Shown here in pieces: positions 12,541 to 24,663 of a stretch of 64,000 nt of DNA; within the stretch, counting starts at the first letter, position 1; each line of letters opens with the position of its first letter. The stretch is from Cladopsammia gracilis (Eukaryota; Cnidaria; Anthozoa; Scleractinia; Dendrophylliidae), in assembly GCA_022457155.1 (NCBI GenBank), contig JAJGOT010000214.1, positions 296,001 to 360,000 on the forward strand, in the 5' to 3' direction. Under the pieces are notes generated by a model that worked only from the letters and a program-made list of their open reading frames with translations, was not told the DNA's origin and ran no database searches. A program made the position numbers and the translations under genes.

Positions 12541-14060
12541 TCCAACTTGAGTTTCGTGGATGTCAATCAAAGGGAAACCGTTAACATTGTTTTTTGAATT
12601 CAGACTAGATTTCGAAAAGAAAAGAAAAAGTTAAAGTTTTGAAACAACCTTATTGAAAGTTAGTTACAGTTTTTAATTGAAGATTTCATTCAAAGTGATA
12701 AAGCATAGTGCTGCAAGCAGGGGCGTTATGATCTTTATGATAACCTACCATTGATGCCGGCACTATGGCTTTGCAAATTATCATGCAGTGAAATTTAAAG
12801 TTATAGTTTCAAGTACGGTTTCTGAAAACGAAAGCTTTCCTTTTTGTTTAAACTGGCTTATATATCAACTGTAATTAAGTTTTACCTTCGCTTATCTTGT
12901 AAAAATATGAGTACCTGGTATTTCAGTAAATTTATCTCATTTAAATATCTATCATACCGGCATAAGTGGTTTAACAAGCAATTCCCTACTGCTTGGTGCG
13001 TAATTTTGATAGGGCAGGGAATATATTATCACTTTAATATACTGATGAATTTTGTTTAATAACAAATTTATATGGTCCAATTCAGTGCCCGTAATAGATG
13101 ATTTCTCTTGTCCAACGGAGTTAATAAGGGACGGGCGGGGGATGGGGTTAGGCGTAGAAAACATCAATTAGAGACTGAACATTTTTTCAGCTTTTCGGGC
13201 CTCACTGTTTTTGTAAGATAAGGTGGAGGAGGGGGGGGGGGGGAGGGGAGTGACTAAGCGAGACACCCCCTCCCCCTACCCCCGGGCCACTCCCCTAAAT
13301 CTACCACTGCTTCTCTAATGGTCCAGTGCAGTGGCGGTTTCAACGATAATTAAGTCATTTGTGTTTACGATTAGAATTCATTCCAAGAAAGTCCGGTTTA
13401 GATGGAGTTTAGCATATTGGAACAAAACGCCGACAACGCCAAGATGACAAATTAAGTCATTGGAGCACCATATTAGAACTGGAAAATAGCAATTTGAATT
13501 GTCAGGAATCGTGAGTAGCAAGAAATAGAATAGTGAAACGTAACCTACTTATAAATTTTACAAAAGGGCAAAAAACCTATGCGCACGTGTACCTGCACAT
13601 GCAACTTTCTTAGCCCACGCTAAACTGAATAAAAAATAGAAATACTCTACCAAAGCTGAAATCATTTTCTTTCCTCATGGCCGCATAAATAAATTATACA
13701 AAACTTCCCTTGAGTAAAAATCCCTTTGCAACCATTTTTTCCTGTTTTAGGTCATGATATGCAAAAAAATATGCATGTTCTTGTTTATTACTTCTTCTTT
13801 ATTACATCTGTGCGCTTTCGGCAAATGTGAGGTTGGTTTGTTGTTGTTGTTTTTCTCCCCTTTGTTGTTTTCTTCTGTGTTTGACCATTTCGCTGCAAAA
13901 AGCAGCCAAAATCGAAAAACGAAAAAACAACGATCTGATTTTGTGTGAAATACGTGACAATCATAATGATACCAGCAACTTAAGCAGTTGCAAATAATTG
14001 AAAGAAAATTCAAAGTTGAACGGGATTCGAAACCAATGTAATGCTCTATCCACGCCCTAT
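12541..14060. repeat. Duplicated spacer unit, second copy (uninterrupted)
   Basis: Carries the single TTAA at 13350-13353 that is the empty site of the 10074-11833 insertion. Contains a G-rich run at 13220-13250. Nothing gene-like was found. Confidence 0.75.
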
Positions 14061-14069
14061 CAATAGCCC

Positions 14070-14190
14070 GTTCTCTAAACTAGGTCACAATAATTTTGAA
14101 TATCCGAAAAGTGTTTCTTGTTTTCGTCTGTTTTGATTGGCTAAAGCGATTGTTTTGGATCCAGTTTGAAAACCGCTATTGACGCAACCT
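14070..14190. repeat. Short interspersed repeat (GTTTTGATTGGCTAAAGCGATTG type)
   Basis: Matches 20935-21075 and resembles the repeats at 40400-40640 and 43230-43440 (CCAAT-rich, TTTTGGTTTTACGA, GAAAACCGCT). Confidence 0.55.
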
Positions 14191-14386
14191 CGGCCCCAGG
14201 CCCTCATCGGCGTTGAAAATGGCGAGCGAGCATAGAAACCCTGACAAGGCTACCAAAATACTCTACGAGAGCTTAAGGAAATGGAAATTCTTAGACCCAG
14301 GAGTTGTTTATTGAACGACATATAACAGTTCATTTATTCCAAATAATTTTTCCAAATAACATTGCGTACAATTCGACTATTACACA

Positions 14387-14392
14387 TTTATT
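14387..14392 (-). other. Poly(A) signal of copy 3
   Basis: AATAAA on the minus strand, about 125 bp after the copy 3 stop codon. Confidence 0.55.
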
Positions 14393-14516
14393 AAATACTG
14401 TTATTAAATTATTGAATACATGTGATTGTTTGAAGAAAAGGATTCACATACAACATCTAGATCTAGTTACATTGATAGATTTTGTTTAATCAAATTAATA
14501 TTGCGTCTTCATTAAT

Positions 14517-17500
14517 TCAGGGGCAGATTTGTTTCTTGGTGACTTTTAAGTCAGGATAGACTTCAAGCAAAAGCTTTCCTTGTAATTCCGCCAAAATAGC
14601 CTTCCCATGACTCACTGCGATATCGATAGAGCGTCTCCCGTTTCTTAGTGCACTATGGGACCGCACAGTGCAACTGGGTGTGATACAGGTGTTGTCTGTG
14701 GTTTGATTGGCTGGCTGTGGCTAAAAAGAACACATGAAGTAGTAATTGTTAAGAGAACCTTTTTTTAGTTAGATTTCCATCATGATAAACTGAGTTTGGG
14801 TTCGTTTATCACACGTGGACAAGGACAAGCAAAGACCTTTTAAGAGGTTCCGAGTACATTATGCATTGATCCTGATGAATGTACAGTGGAAATTAAAGGA
14901 ATATCACAGTTGAACTTAGTTAATCCTCTACCTGAGGGCCACCGATACATTGCCTTATTCATCTTGTGGTCGGATAAGTTCTTAGAAATTCAAAAGTGGA
15001 AAGGATACCACATGTTTTGTTCTGGGAAAGAAAGTCATGACTTCTTACTATGTATTTCAATAGAGGCTAGAACGTGCCCAGGTTAGAATAATTGGTTCGA
15101 TTTCACAATTACAGACTAAAACCACAACTAACCGAATGTGTGAAAGTTTGTTTGAAAAACAAAAACTTGTGTCCGTGGACTAGGATAATATCTTTAATTG
15201 TACTTCAGGCCAACCAAGTATAAAGTCAACTTTTATTTAAACAAAGTTAAGCGTCGCAATCATATTTCACATTTCTTACCAATTGCAGCGAGTCCTGTGC
15301 TTCTTGAAAATGTCGGATGAGATTCTTGGTTCCCCACCTTAAATCTTTCAACTTGTGAACAATGCCTTTTGTGTTAGGAACGGCACCAAATTCTCTTATG
15401 GTACAATTAAGCAATGGAAGGAATGCCTTCAGAATGCACTGATCAACTTTCAGGCGGGCTTGCATCTGTTGTCAATATTAACAAGAAAAGCAATGGCATA
15501 TAGCTTGTTAGAAATACGATACGTCATAATCTTCGGAATTTAATTTTGTTACAAAAAAGTATATTTGTAATGGTATGTTTAGATCGATTATAAGGAATTT
15601 AATCAATCCGATTTTCGCTCTCCGATCTCTAACGATTAATGAAGCAATATATGGGGATTTTATTTTGTCAATGGTAATGTAATTCATTAACTAAAGAATG
15701 TCATATAACAAAAAAAAAGTTGATATGTCAGGGACGTGTATGTTTAGATGCCGGCTAGGAATTTTGATGTTTTTGCTACGTAAACAATTAAAGTCTCAAT
15801 ATATTGGAATTATAGTAAAAATTGACGTTGATGTTTTTACTCAATGTTGTCCCATTTTCCCGATTATGTTTGATTTTAATGAATCAAAAGTTACAAGGAT
15901 ATGGAAATGTTTGAATCTAAAATTCCAATCATCAAAAGGAACCGAAAAGGGAACGTGTTTTTTTAAGGTAATCTTCCAAATTCAATTTTGTTTTATTTAT
16001 TTTCATGATTGCTGAAATCTCCTGTTAATCAGTGGTTCATAGTTTACTACAATAAATTAAACTGTCGCTGTTAAGTCATTTACAGAATTGAACATTGAAA
16101 TAGAGAAATAATTGGGAAGCATTGAAAAGCTAGGAAAATATAGCAATCCTTGTTACATTATCATTTGCTCGTTGGGAGTAAGAAATGTAGATGGGGTAAT
16201 TTGCTTGCTTGTATTCTCCTGTTGGCCAACGGACATTCTACAACAACAAACAAACTTATTAGTATAAAACTAAAATGGTTAAATTAAAGATTTCATGATA
16301 AAATTAATAACTTGAGGCTCATTAAGTAGCCGTGCAAAGTATTTATTGAGATATTTCTTTTATATAACGTCAATGTGGATATTCAATGTGTATTCAATGT
16401 AGATATTCAAAATGCATCGCTAAAAGCAGTTTCTTCTACTTTTGTGATCCTTTTATTACCAAGAGCAGCCAAAATATAAAAATGAAGAAAAAAACAGATC
16501 ATGGTTCTGTTAATGTATTTAACAAGTTGTCAATTAATTGTTATATTTTGTTGCCTTCAAATGCAACATGACATGTTAAACATCTGTAAGCGAACAGCGA
16601 TCCCCCTTCCTCTTAGTACCGATCTCAGATATATTTCGATAAGTACACTGAAGCGATTTATCTGTTTCGCGGGCTTTGCATGAGTTAAGACAATTCCTGA
16701 TCTTTCAAAGTGAAGAGTATTCTTGGCTTTATTGATAGGCTTTATTTTGATAGGCTGTACCTATTTTTAATTTATACATTACGTATACATCTTTGTAACT
16801 TTATAGTGCGAATAAACGTTGTTGTTGTAGTTATTAGAAAAAAAACACAAGACGATATTGCTCTATCGCTTCTAACTCCGTATCATGGCCTCCAAACTTT
16901 TTTCAATAAATTTAGTTTTTGAAGCTACTTACAATCTGCCTTGTGTTATTTGTAACATCTGTGCTTAGCTTCTCCAACAAAACCAGCATTTCAGATATTA
17001 AATCTTTCGAGCTTTGGTTAGCCTGTATACAGGGGGTGTGACGTTTGCTGACAGGAATACCTCGACAAATGGCGAGAGTAATAAACAGAAGAAATCCTGC
17101 GATGGAAATTAATGAAAGAAGATGAATCATTTTTTTTTTCTGGCGATTTGTTTCAGTATGCATAACTGACAGTCAATGTCCAGTTCCCCCCTGTTAGATG
17201 CGTCTGCAAGAAATCATGGAAGTTTTATTCAACAAATGATGACAGACTATAAAGGCAACTACCATGATTTCCTGCAGGCGCGTCTCATAGAAGGAACTAG
17301 GCATTTTGAGCCTCAACGTTTAAAAATTGTTATGGGAATTTTAGAACGTTTATGTCGGTTTCTCAGCACAACAATCCATGTTTTCAGATGATCTATTTCT
17401 GTTAAAAGAAATAAAGCAGTGCTTTTCCAGTTTTTCAAATTTCAACCCAATACAACCAATCGCATTCGTTTCAGTAATAATGTGTTCTTGACAGAGTCAT

Positions 17501-17541
17501 TATCATTTATAATAACATAATTCTCAATCCTTACCGTTCAT
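14517..17541 (-). CDS. Cytokine-like secreted four-helix protein, copy 3 (complete, 5 exons, ~213 aa)
   Basis: Exons (minus): 17535-17541 (ATGAACG), 16933-17096, 16157-16237, 15280-15465, 14517-14720; phases 1-0-0-0. Compared with copy 2, exon 2 is 15 bases shorter, which removes five residues from the signal peptide (MNGFLLFITLAICRG), so the hydrophobic core is short. IPVSKR precedes Cys in TPCIQAN. Exon 3 has RWPTGEYKQANYP; its donor is AAT|GTAACA, weaker than GTAAGA in copies 2 and 4. Exon 4 has ILKAFLPLLNCT, which creates an N-C-T sequon. Exon 5 begins PQPANQTTD and ends KKQICP. Six Cys in the mature chain. Introns are 438, 695, 691 and 559 bp, without the large insertion of copy 2. Closest to copy 4. 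Inferred role as for copy 2. Confidence 0.78.
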
Positions 17542-17625
17542 CTTCGTTCACTTATAAGTGCAATATTCTCTAAGAAAATTAACTTGTTTCTTAAAAATGT
17601 TAATGACACACGAATTGAGACACTC

Positions 17626-17634
17626 TTTTATTTA
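17626..17634 (-). promoter_or_regulatory. Proximal TATA-like box, copy 3
   Basis: TAAATAAAAG on the minus strand at the position of the TATA box of the other copies. GGAAGT cores at 17665-17670 and 17684-17689. The box departs from TATAAA, so this promoter may be weaker. Confidence 0.5.
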
Positions 17635-18480
17635 TGCATCCAAAGGCACGTTTTGCAATTTTGGGGAAGTTTTCTCAAGTTTAGGAAGTTTTACGAACTT
17701 TGTCAACGTTAAAAGTAGTCCATACCATTCGTGATGTCCCGCTGCTTTCACTGTGAGGCAGCTATTTATATGTAAGGTTTTCCCTTTTGCGACTGTTAAT
17801 AACGCCAGTTCCCCTCCTACGACCTAACGTTCGAGAAACACATTCAGAAAGGTCTATCTACCTTAATTATATAACATATACTAGTTTTTAAAAGTACCGA
17901 AGAGCAAAGCATTTCACAAATAATCACTTTAACAATTTTACAAAGCAAACAACACCACGGAAATACTGTTCGAGAATTTGCATTTGTTATTTAAAAGATG
18001 AAACTTCAAGGATTTTATGCAGACTTTTATCTTAAATCTACCTTGTACAGCGCGATAGACAGTTTGGCGGATATTACTTCCCAATAGGTTTCATTAATTA
18101 AATGGAAACAGTCTATAATACTTGCCGTGATCTTTGACTTTAGTCTTTCACTTTTTCACTTTCTGTTTTCGTTTTAACATCTGTTCAGCGTTAAACGTCG
18201 TTTCTTGACAATAAGAAAACCCAGACAAAAAAGCGAATTTAAGTCACTGAACACGTCAAAAAAATGGTATAAACCTATTTATAAGAAGTAAGCTTTCAAG
18301 AGATTTCAGAAAATTAAATGTTTAATTACTTTTCCTTGAACATGGCCAAAGACTATCCTTTCGTGATTGTTTGACTGTAAGACTCTCCACAGTTGTTAAT
18401 TTATTTTTTTTTTATGATTACGGAAGTAAGACTAAAATTCTATTTCATTTTAGGACTAATTATATTGAGAAAGAACTCAC

Positions 18481-18541
18481 TTCGATTGTGAAATCTTCTT
18501 TTCTGTTAGTCCTTGCACCTTGACTCATCTTTCCTTTTATA
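18481..18541 (-). promoter_or_regulatory. Distal TATA box and putative untranslated first exon, copy 3
   Basis: TATAAAAGGAAAGATGAG (box 18535-18541) and CGAA|GTGAGTTC donor (GT at 18479-18480). Shorter than in copy 2 because part of the interval is deleted. Confidence 0.4.
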
Positions 18542-19965
18542 CAATACTATGCAAGAACAAATCGACAAAATTCCGCTGCTGATGTTTTATAGTCAACAAA
18601 CTGGACGAAACATATAGTATATAACTCTTATAATTTAGAAGACAGTGGATTTTTCCAAGAAAAACACCTGCCTTAAAATTCCAAGAATTGAACAAAAGAA
18701 AGGAAGGTTTTTAAAAACAACTGCAGTTTTGACAGTGAAGATGGTCATAAAACTGTCAAAACTGTTTCCATCTTGAATAATTAATGTGGAGTTAATTATG
18801 ATTATATCCTGAATATGGATGCTGGGTCAGTGTATCAGGATTAGACCTTAAAACAGAGACACGTTAATTTTGTGGTCCATTTACAGACTCGCGAATCTGA
18901 TTCCAGGCTGTCAAACTTGTGTTTCGTGGATGTCAATCAAAGGGAAACCGTTAACATTGTTTTTTGAATTCAGACTGGATTTCGAAAAGAAAAGAAAAAG
19001 TTAAAGTTTTGAAACAACCTTATTCAAAGTTAGCTACAGTTTTTAAACTGAAGATTTCATTCAACGTGATAAAGCATAGTGCTTCAAGTAACGGCTTTAT
19101 GATCTTTATGATAACCTACCATTGATGCCGGCACTATGGCTTTGCAAATTATCATGCAATGAAATTTAAAGTTATAGTTTCAAGTACGGTTTCTGTAAAC
19201 GAAAGCTTTCCTTTTTGTTTAAACTGGCTTATAAATCAATTGTAATTAAGTTTTACCTTCGCTTATCTTGTAAAAATATGAGTACCTGATATTTCAGTAA
19301 ATTTATCTCATTTAAATATCTATCATGCCGGCATAAGCGGTTTAACAAGCAATTCCCTACTGCTTGGTGCGTCATTTTGATAGGGCAGGAAATATATTGA
19401 AGAATTTTGTTAAAAAACAAATTTATATGGTCCAATTCAGTGCCCGTAATATATTATTTCTCTTGTCTAAAGGAGTTAATAAGGGATGGGTGGGGGTTTA
19501 GCATATTGGAACAAAACGCCGACAACGCCAAGACGACAAATTAAGTCATTAGAGCGCCATATTAGAACTGGAAAATAGCAGTTTGTGAGTAGCAAGAAAT
19601 AAAATAGTGAAACGTAACCTACTTATAAATTTTACAAAAGGGCAAAAAACCTATGCACACGTGCACCTGCACATGCAACTTTCTTAGCCCACGCTAAACT
19701 GAACAAAAAATAAAAATACCCTACTAAAGCTGAAATCATTTTCTTTCTTCATGGCCACATTAATAAATTATACAAAACTCCCCCTGAGTAAAAATCCCTT
19801 TGCAACCATTTTTTCCTGTTTTAGATCATAATATCAAAATATCTATGTTCATGTTTATTACTTACATCTGTACGCTTTCGTCAAATGTGAGGTTGGTTTT
19901 CTGTTGTTGTTTTTCTCCCCTTCGGTGTCTTCTTCTGTACTTGACCATTTTACTGCTAAAAGCAG

Positions 19966-20340
19966 AGGGTACACAATACGTTTGGCGGAATGCGGGATCT
20001 GGCCTATTTTGAGGACGGGATTTGGGATGCGAGTTAAAAGCAGTAGCGGGAAGCGGGATTTTACCTACGAGCGGGAGCGAGATTTCGCGTTTTGGAGGGG
20101 ACGGGATGTGGGAATCGTGAGGTATAGTATCGCGGGATACGAGATTACAATCTGAACGTAACCTCATTAATTGACTGAATCGGCCAGCATGCGAAGGTCT
20201 TCAAATGGATCCGTTGTGTACAGCTGTGCCGACTTTAAAAAGGAAATGACGGGATTTCGACGTAAAAAGAGGCGGGATGGTGGGATGACTAAGGAAAAAT
20301 GGGCGGGAAGGCGGGAACTGAGAACCCTATTGTGGACCCT
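19966..20340. mobile_element. 375-bp MITE, TIR AGGGTNCACAAT, ~8-bp TSD (hAT-like)
   Basis: Left end AGGGTACACAAT, right end ATTGTGGACCCT. Flanks AAAAGCAG (19958-19965 approximately) and CAAAGCAG (20341-20348). The other spacer copies read AAAGCAGCC without interruption. The interior is rich in GCGGGAT / CGGGATTT motifs; open frames there are by-products of this composition. Confidence 0.75.
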
Positions 20341-20426
20341 CAAAGCAGCCAAAATCGAAAAACGAAAAAACAATGATCTAATTTTGAGTGAATTACGTGA
20401 CAATTATAATGACACCAGCAACTTAA

Positions 20427-20850
20427 AGGGAAACTGTCCCGACAGAAATATCGTGTTTTCATTAATTTGGCCAGGAGCATCTCCGTCCTCGCATCTTCTC
20501 GCGGAAGGCGATTTTCGCGCGCGTTCGCGCGATCACCCGCTCGACTAATTGCCAAAAGTGATGAACGCAAAGAAATATTAACCAAAGAGACAAAATAACA
20601 GCTAAAAAGGTCAAAATTTCACAAGAATGGGAAGTTTGATTTCTTGACAGGCGGTCAACAAATCAAATTTGATAAACTGTAATCCACTTCAATCCTTGCA
20701 ATCCTGCACTTTATCTCCACGCTAGCTACTGCTTTTGCTTGCTCTATAGAATCTTTTTATCCAACTAAGTTGCATAATTGGTGGCATTTGGCAATATAAA
20801 ATGAAAATGAGGTAAGATAAATTTTGCTATTTCAGCGGGACTGTGTCCCT
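20427..20850. mobile_element. 424-bp MITE, TIR AGGGAMACTGTCCCG, TSD TTAA
   Basis: Left AGGGAAACTGTCCCG and right CGGGACTGTGTCCCT, bracketed by TTAA at 20423-20426 and 20851-20854. The empty site (CAACTTAAGCAGTTG) is present at about 12470 and 13980. Confidence 0.85.
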
Positions 20851-21257
20851 TTAAGCAGTTGCAAATAATTAAAAATAAAATTCAAGGTTGAACGGGATTC
20901 GAAAAGCACTACAATGTTCTATTCACTGACCTATCAATAGCCCGTTTTCAAAACAACGTCACAATTTCTAATATCTGAAAAATGTTTCTTGTTTTCGTCT
21001 GTTTTCATTGGCTAGAGCGATTGCTTTGGTTCCAGTTTTACGGCAAAAAAATGAAAACCGCTATTGACTCAACCTCGGTCCCAGGCCCTCATCAGCGTTG
21101 AAAATGGCGGGCGAGCAAGGCTGCCAAAATACTCTACGAGAGATTGAGGAAATAGAAATTCTTAGACCTAGGAGTTGTATATTGAACGACATATAACAGT
21201 TCATTTATTCCAAGAAATTTTTCCAAATACCATTGCGTACAATTCAACTATTACACA

Positions 21258-21263
21258 TTTATT
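21258..21263 (-). other. Poly(A) signal of copy 4
   Basis: AATAAA on the minus strand. Just downstream, a ~50-bp AT-rich unit (CTGTAATTAAATTATTGAATAC) is repeated three times at 21270-21385. Confidence 0.55.
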
Positions 21264-21434
21264 AAATACTGTAATTAAATTATTGAATACATGTGATTGT
21301 TTGAAAAAAAAACTGTAATTAAATTATTGAATACCTGTGATTCTTTGAAAAAACTGTAATTAAATTATTGAATACATGTGATTGTTTGAAGAAAAGGATT
21401 CACATACAACATCTAGTTACATTGATAGATTAAT

Positions 21435-24400
21435 TCAGGGGCAGATTTGTTTCTTGGTGACTTTTAAGTCAGGATAGACTTCAAGCAAAAGCTTTCCTTG
21501 TAATTCCGCCAAAATTGCCTTCCCATGACTCACTGCGATATCGATAGAGCGTCGTCCGTTTCTCGATGCACTATGGGAACGCACAGTGCAAGTGGGTGTG
21601 ATACAGATGTTGTCTGCGGTTTGATTGGCTGCCTGTGGCTAAAACGAACACATAAAGTAGTAATTATTAGGAGGAAATAATCTTAGATTTCCGTCATGAT
21701 ATACTGAGTTTGGGTTTGTTTACCGCACGTGGACAAGCTTAGACTTTTTAAGAGGTTTCGACTTCATTATCCATTGACCCTGATGAATGTACAATGGAAA
21801 AAGAATATCACAGTTGAACTTTGTTAATCCGTCTACCTAAGGGCCACCACGTTGTGGCCGGACGAGTTCTTAGGAATTCAAAACTAGAAACGATGCCATA
21901 TGTTCTGCTCTGGGAAAGAAAGTCATTACTTCTTACTATGTATTTCAATAGGGGCTAATGTGCTTGGGTTAGAATAATGAGTTCGATTTCACAAACAGAC
22001 TAAAACCACAACTAAACAAAAGTGTGTGAAATTTTTGAAGAACGAAAAACTGTGTCCGTGGACTACAATTATATCTTTAATTGTATTTCAGGCCAACCAA
22101 GTATAAAGTCAGCTTTTATTTAAACAAAGTTAAGCGTCGCAATCATATATATTTTTTTATATATATTTCACATTTCTTACCAGTTGCAGCGAGTCCTGTG
22201 CTTCTTGAAAATGTCGAATGAGATTCTTGGCTCCCCACCTTAAATCTTTCAACTTGTGAACAATGCCTTTTGTGTTAGGAACGGCACCAAATTCTCGTCT
22301 CGCACAATGAAGCAATGGAAGGAATGCCTCCAGAATACAATGATCAACTTTCAGGCGGACTTGCATCTGTTGCCAATATTAACAAGAAAAGCAATGGCAT
22401 ATAGTTTGTTAAATGCGTCATAATCTTCGGAATTTTAGTTTGTTACAAAGCATATTTGTATTAGATCGATTATAAGGAATTTAATTAACGTTTTCGCCCT
22501 CTAACAATTAATGCATCAATATATGAGGATTTTATTTTGGCAATGGTAATGTAATTCATTAAGAATGTCATATAACAAAAAAGGTTGATATGTCAGGGAC
22601 GGTATGTTTAGATGCCGGCGAGGAATTTTAATGTTTTTGCTACGTAAACAAATAAAGTCTCAATATATTGGAATTATAGTAAAAATTTTCTACTTGATTC
22701 TCGAAAGTACTAGTAGCATTTATTTCAAACGTATGTTGGTTTATATAATGTCGATAAAACTTCGATACTTTTAAGGACATTCAAAGACAACGTTTTTTCT
22801 CAATGTTGTCCCATTTCTCCGATTATTTCTGCTTTAATGAATCATAAGTTTCAAGGATATGGAAATGTTTGAATCTAAAAATCCAATTACCAGAAGAACT
22901 GAAATGAAAACGTGGTTTTTTAAGGTAATCTGCCATATTCAATTTTGTTTTATTTCATGATTGCTGAAATCGCCTGTTAATCAATGCTTCAAAGTTTACC
23001 ATGATAAATTAAACTGTCACTGTTAAGTTATTTACAGAATTGAAAATTGTAATGGAGAAATAATTGGGAAGTATTGAAAAACTATGAAAATATAGCAATC
23101 TTTCTTACATTATCATTTGCTCGTTGGGAGTAAGAAATGTAGATGGGGTAATCTGCTTGCTTGTATCCTCCTCCTGGCCAACGGACATTCTACAACAACA
23201 AACAAACTTATAAATATATAGAAAAAAACTCAAATAGTTAAATTAAAGGTTTCATAATAACATTAATAACTCGAGGCTCATTAAGCAGCTGTGCAAAGTA
23301 TTCAATGAGATGTTTCTTATATATATATAACGTCAATATGGATATTCAAACTGTTAAATGTATCGCGAAAAGCGGTTTCTTCTACTTTTGCGATCCTTTT
23401 TTATTATCAAGAGCAACCAAAATCAAAATTGAAGGAAGAAAACAAATTCTATTTTATAAAATACTGAAAAATATTTTGTACGAAGAAGATAACTGCTATA
23501 CAGTTTTCGTTTGAATGGTTGGCACTGTTAGAATTCAATCCACAGCGTATAACACGACTAAAGATTTAAATCTTAGAGTGAAAAGGTTGAAAATAGCAAA
23601 ATGTTTGATAATCTTAGATAAATCATGGTTCTGTTAAGGTATTTAACAAGTTGTAAATTAATTGTTATATTTTGTTGCCTTCAAATGCAAACATGACATG
23701 TTAAACGTCTGTAGGCGAACAGCGATCCCCCTTCCTCTTAACAATCTCAGATATATGTACAATGAAGCGAGCTTCATTAGTTAAGATAATTCCTGATCTT
23801 TCAAACTAAAGCCGGAGTATACTTGGCTTATTGATAGGCTGAACAGAAAAGCATCACAAGACAATATTGCTCCATCGCGTCTAACTCCGTATCAGGGACT
23901 CTAAACTTTTTTCAATAAATTAAGATTTTGAAGCTACTTACAATCTGCCTTGTGTTTTTTGTAACATCTGCGCTTAGCTTCTCCAACAAAACCAGCATTT
24001 CAGATATTAAATCCTTCGAAATTTGATTAGCCTGTATACAGGGGGTGTGACGTTTGTTGACAGGAATACCTCGACAAATAGCGAAAATAATAAACAGAAG
24101 GAAAGTCTTCCGAAATCCTGCGAAAGAAATTAATGAAAGATGAATCATTCTTTTTCTGGCGATTTGTTTCAGTATGTATAACTAATAGTCAATGTCCAGC
24201 TCCCCTGCTAGATGCGCCTGCATGAAATCATGGAAGTTAATATTCAACAAATCAAGTCCAAGATGGCAGACTATAAAGGCAAGTACCATGATTCCCTGCA
24301 GGCACGTCTCATAGAAAGAACTGGGCATTTTGAGCCTCAACTTTACAAAAAATGTTTATGGGAATTTTAGAACGTTTATGCACAGCACAAAAGTCTATGT

Positions 24401-24569
24401 TTCCAAATGATCTATTTCTGTTAAAAGAAATAGAGCAGTGCTTTTCCAGGTCTTCAAATTTCAACCCAATACGACCAATCGCATTCATTTCAGTAATGAA
24501 TTTAAAAACGTGTTCTTGACAGAGTCATTATCGTTTACAATAACATAATTCTCAATCCTTACCGTTCAT
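21435..24569 (-). CDS. Cytokine-like secreted four-helix protein, copy 4 (complete, 5 exons, ~217 aa)
   Basis: Exons (minus): 24563-24569 (ATGAACG), 23942-24117, 23109-23189, 22181-22366, 21435-21638; phases 1-0-0-0, donors GTAAGG/GTAAGT/GTAAGA/GTAAGA. Signal MNGFRKTFLLFIIFAICRG, then IPVNKR dibasic and Cys in TPCIQAN, helix A DLISEMLVLLEKL. Exon 3 RWPGGGYKQADYP. Exon 4 ILEAFLPLLHC and KNLIRHFQEAQDSL. Exon 5 has an NQT sequon, helix D AILAELQGKLLLEVY and ends KKQICP. Six Cys in the mature chain. Introns 445, 752, 742 and 542 bp. Differs from copy 3 by only a handful of residues per exon, so the two are the youngest pair. Inferred to be a secreted ligand; expression unknown. Confidence 0.8.
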
Positions 24570-24654
24570 CTTCGTTCACTTATAAGTGCAATATTCTCTA
24601 AGAAAAGTAACTTGTTCCTTAAAAATGTTAATGACACACGAATGAAGACACTCT

Positions 24655-24663
24655 CTTTATATA
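24655..24663 (-). promoter_or_regulatory. Proximal TATA box, copy 4
   Basis: TATATAAAG on the minus strand. Of the two upstream GGAAGT cores only 24713-24718 remains; the other has become GGGACGTTTTCCC (24693-24705), a kappaB-like near-palindrome. Confidence 0.6.

Larger units (their letters stand above)
18880..20910. repeat. Duplicated spacer unit, third copy (two insertions)
   Basis: Matches 8900-12540 and 12541-14060. A piece is missing near 19490 where the two halves join at GGGTGGGGGTTTAGCATATTGG. It is interrupted by the elements at 19966-20340 and 20427-20850. Confidence 0.7.

Noticed and set aside
12228..14013. Repeated frames of 64-88 codons on both strands
   Set aside because: They belong to the duplicated spacer and carry different stops in each copy.
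15698..16015. 105-codon plus-strand frame
   Set aside because: Intron 3 of copy 3; not open in copies 2 and 4.
19862..20585. Frames up to 125 codons
   Set aside because: Made by the CGGGAT-rich MITE and its junctions.
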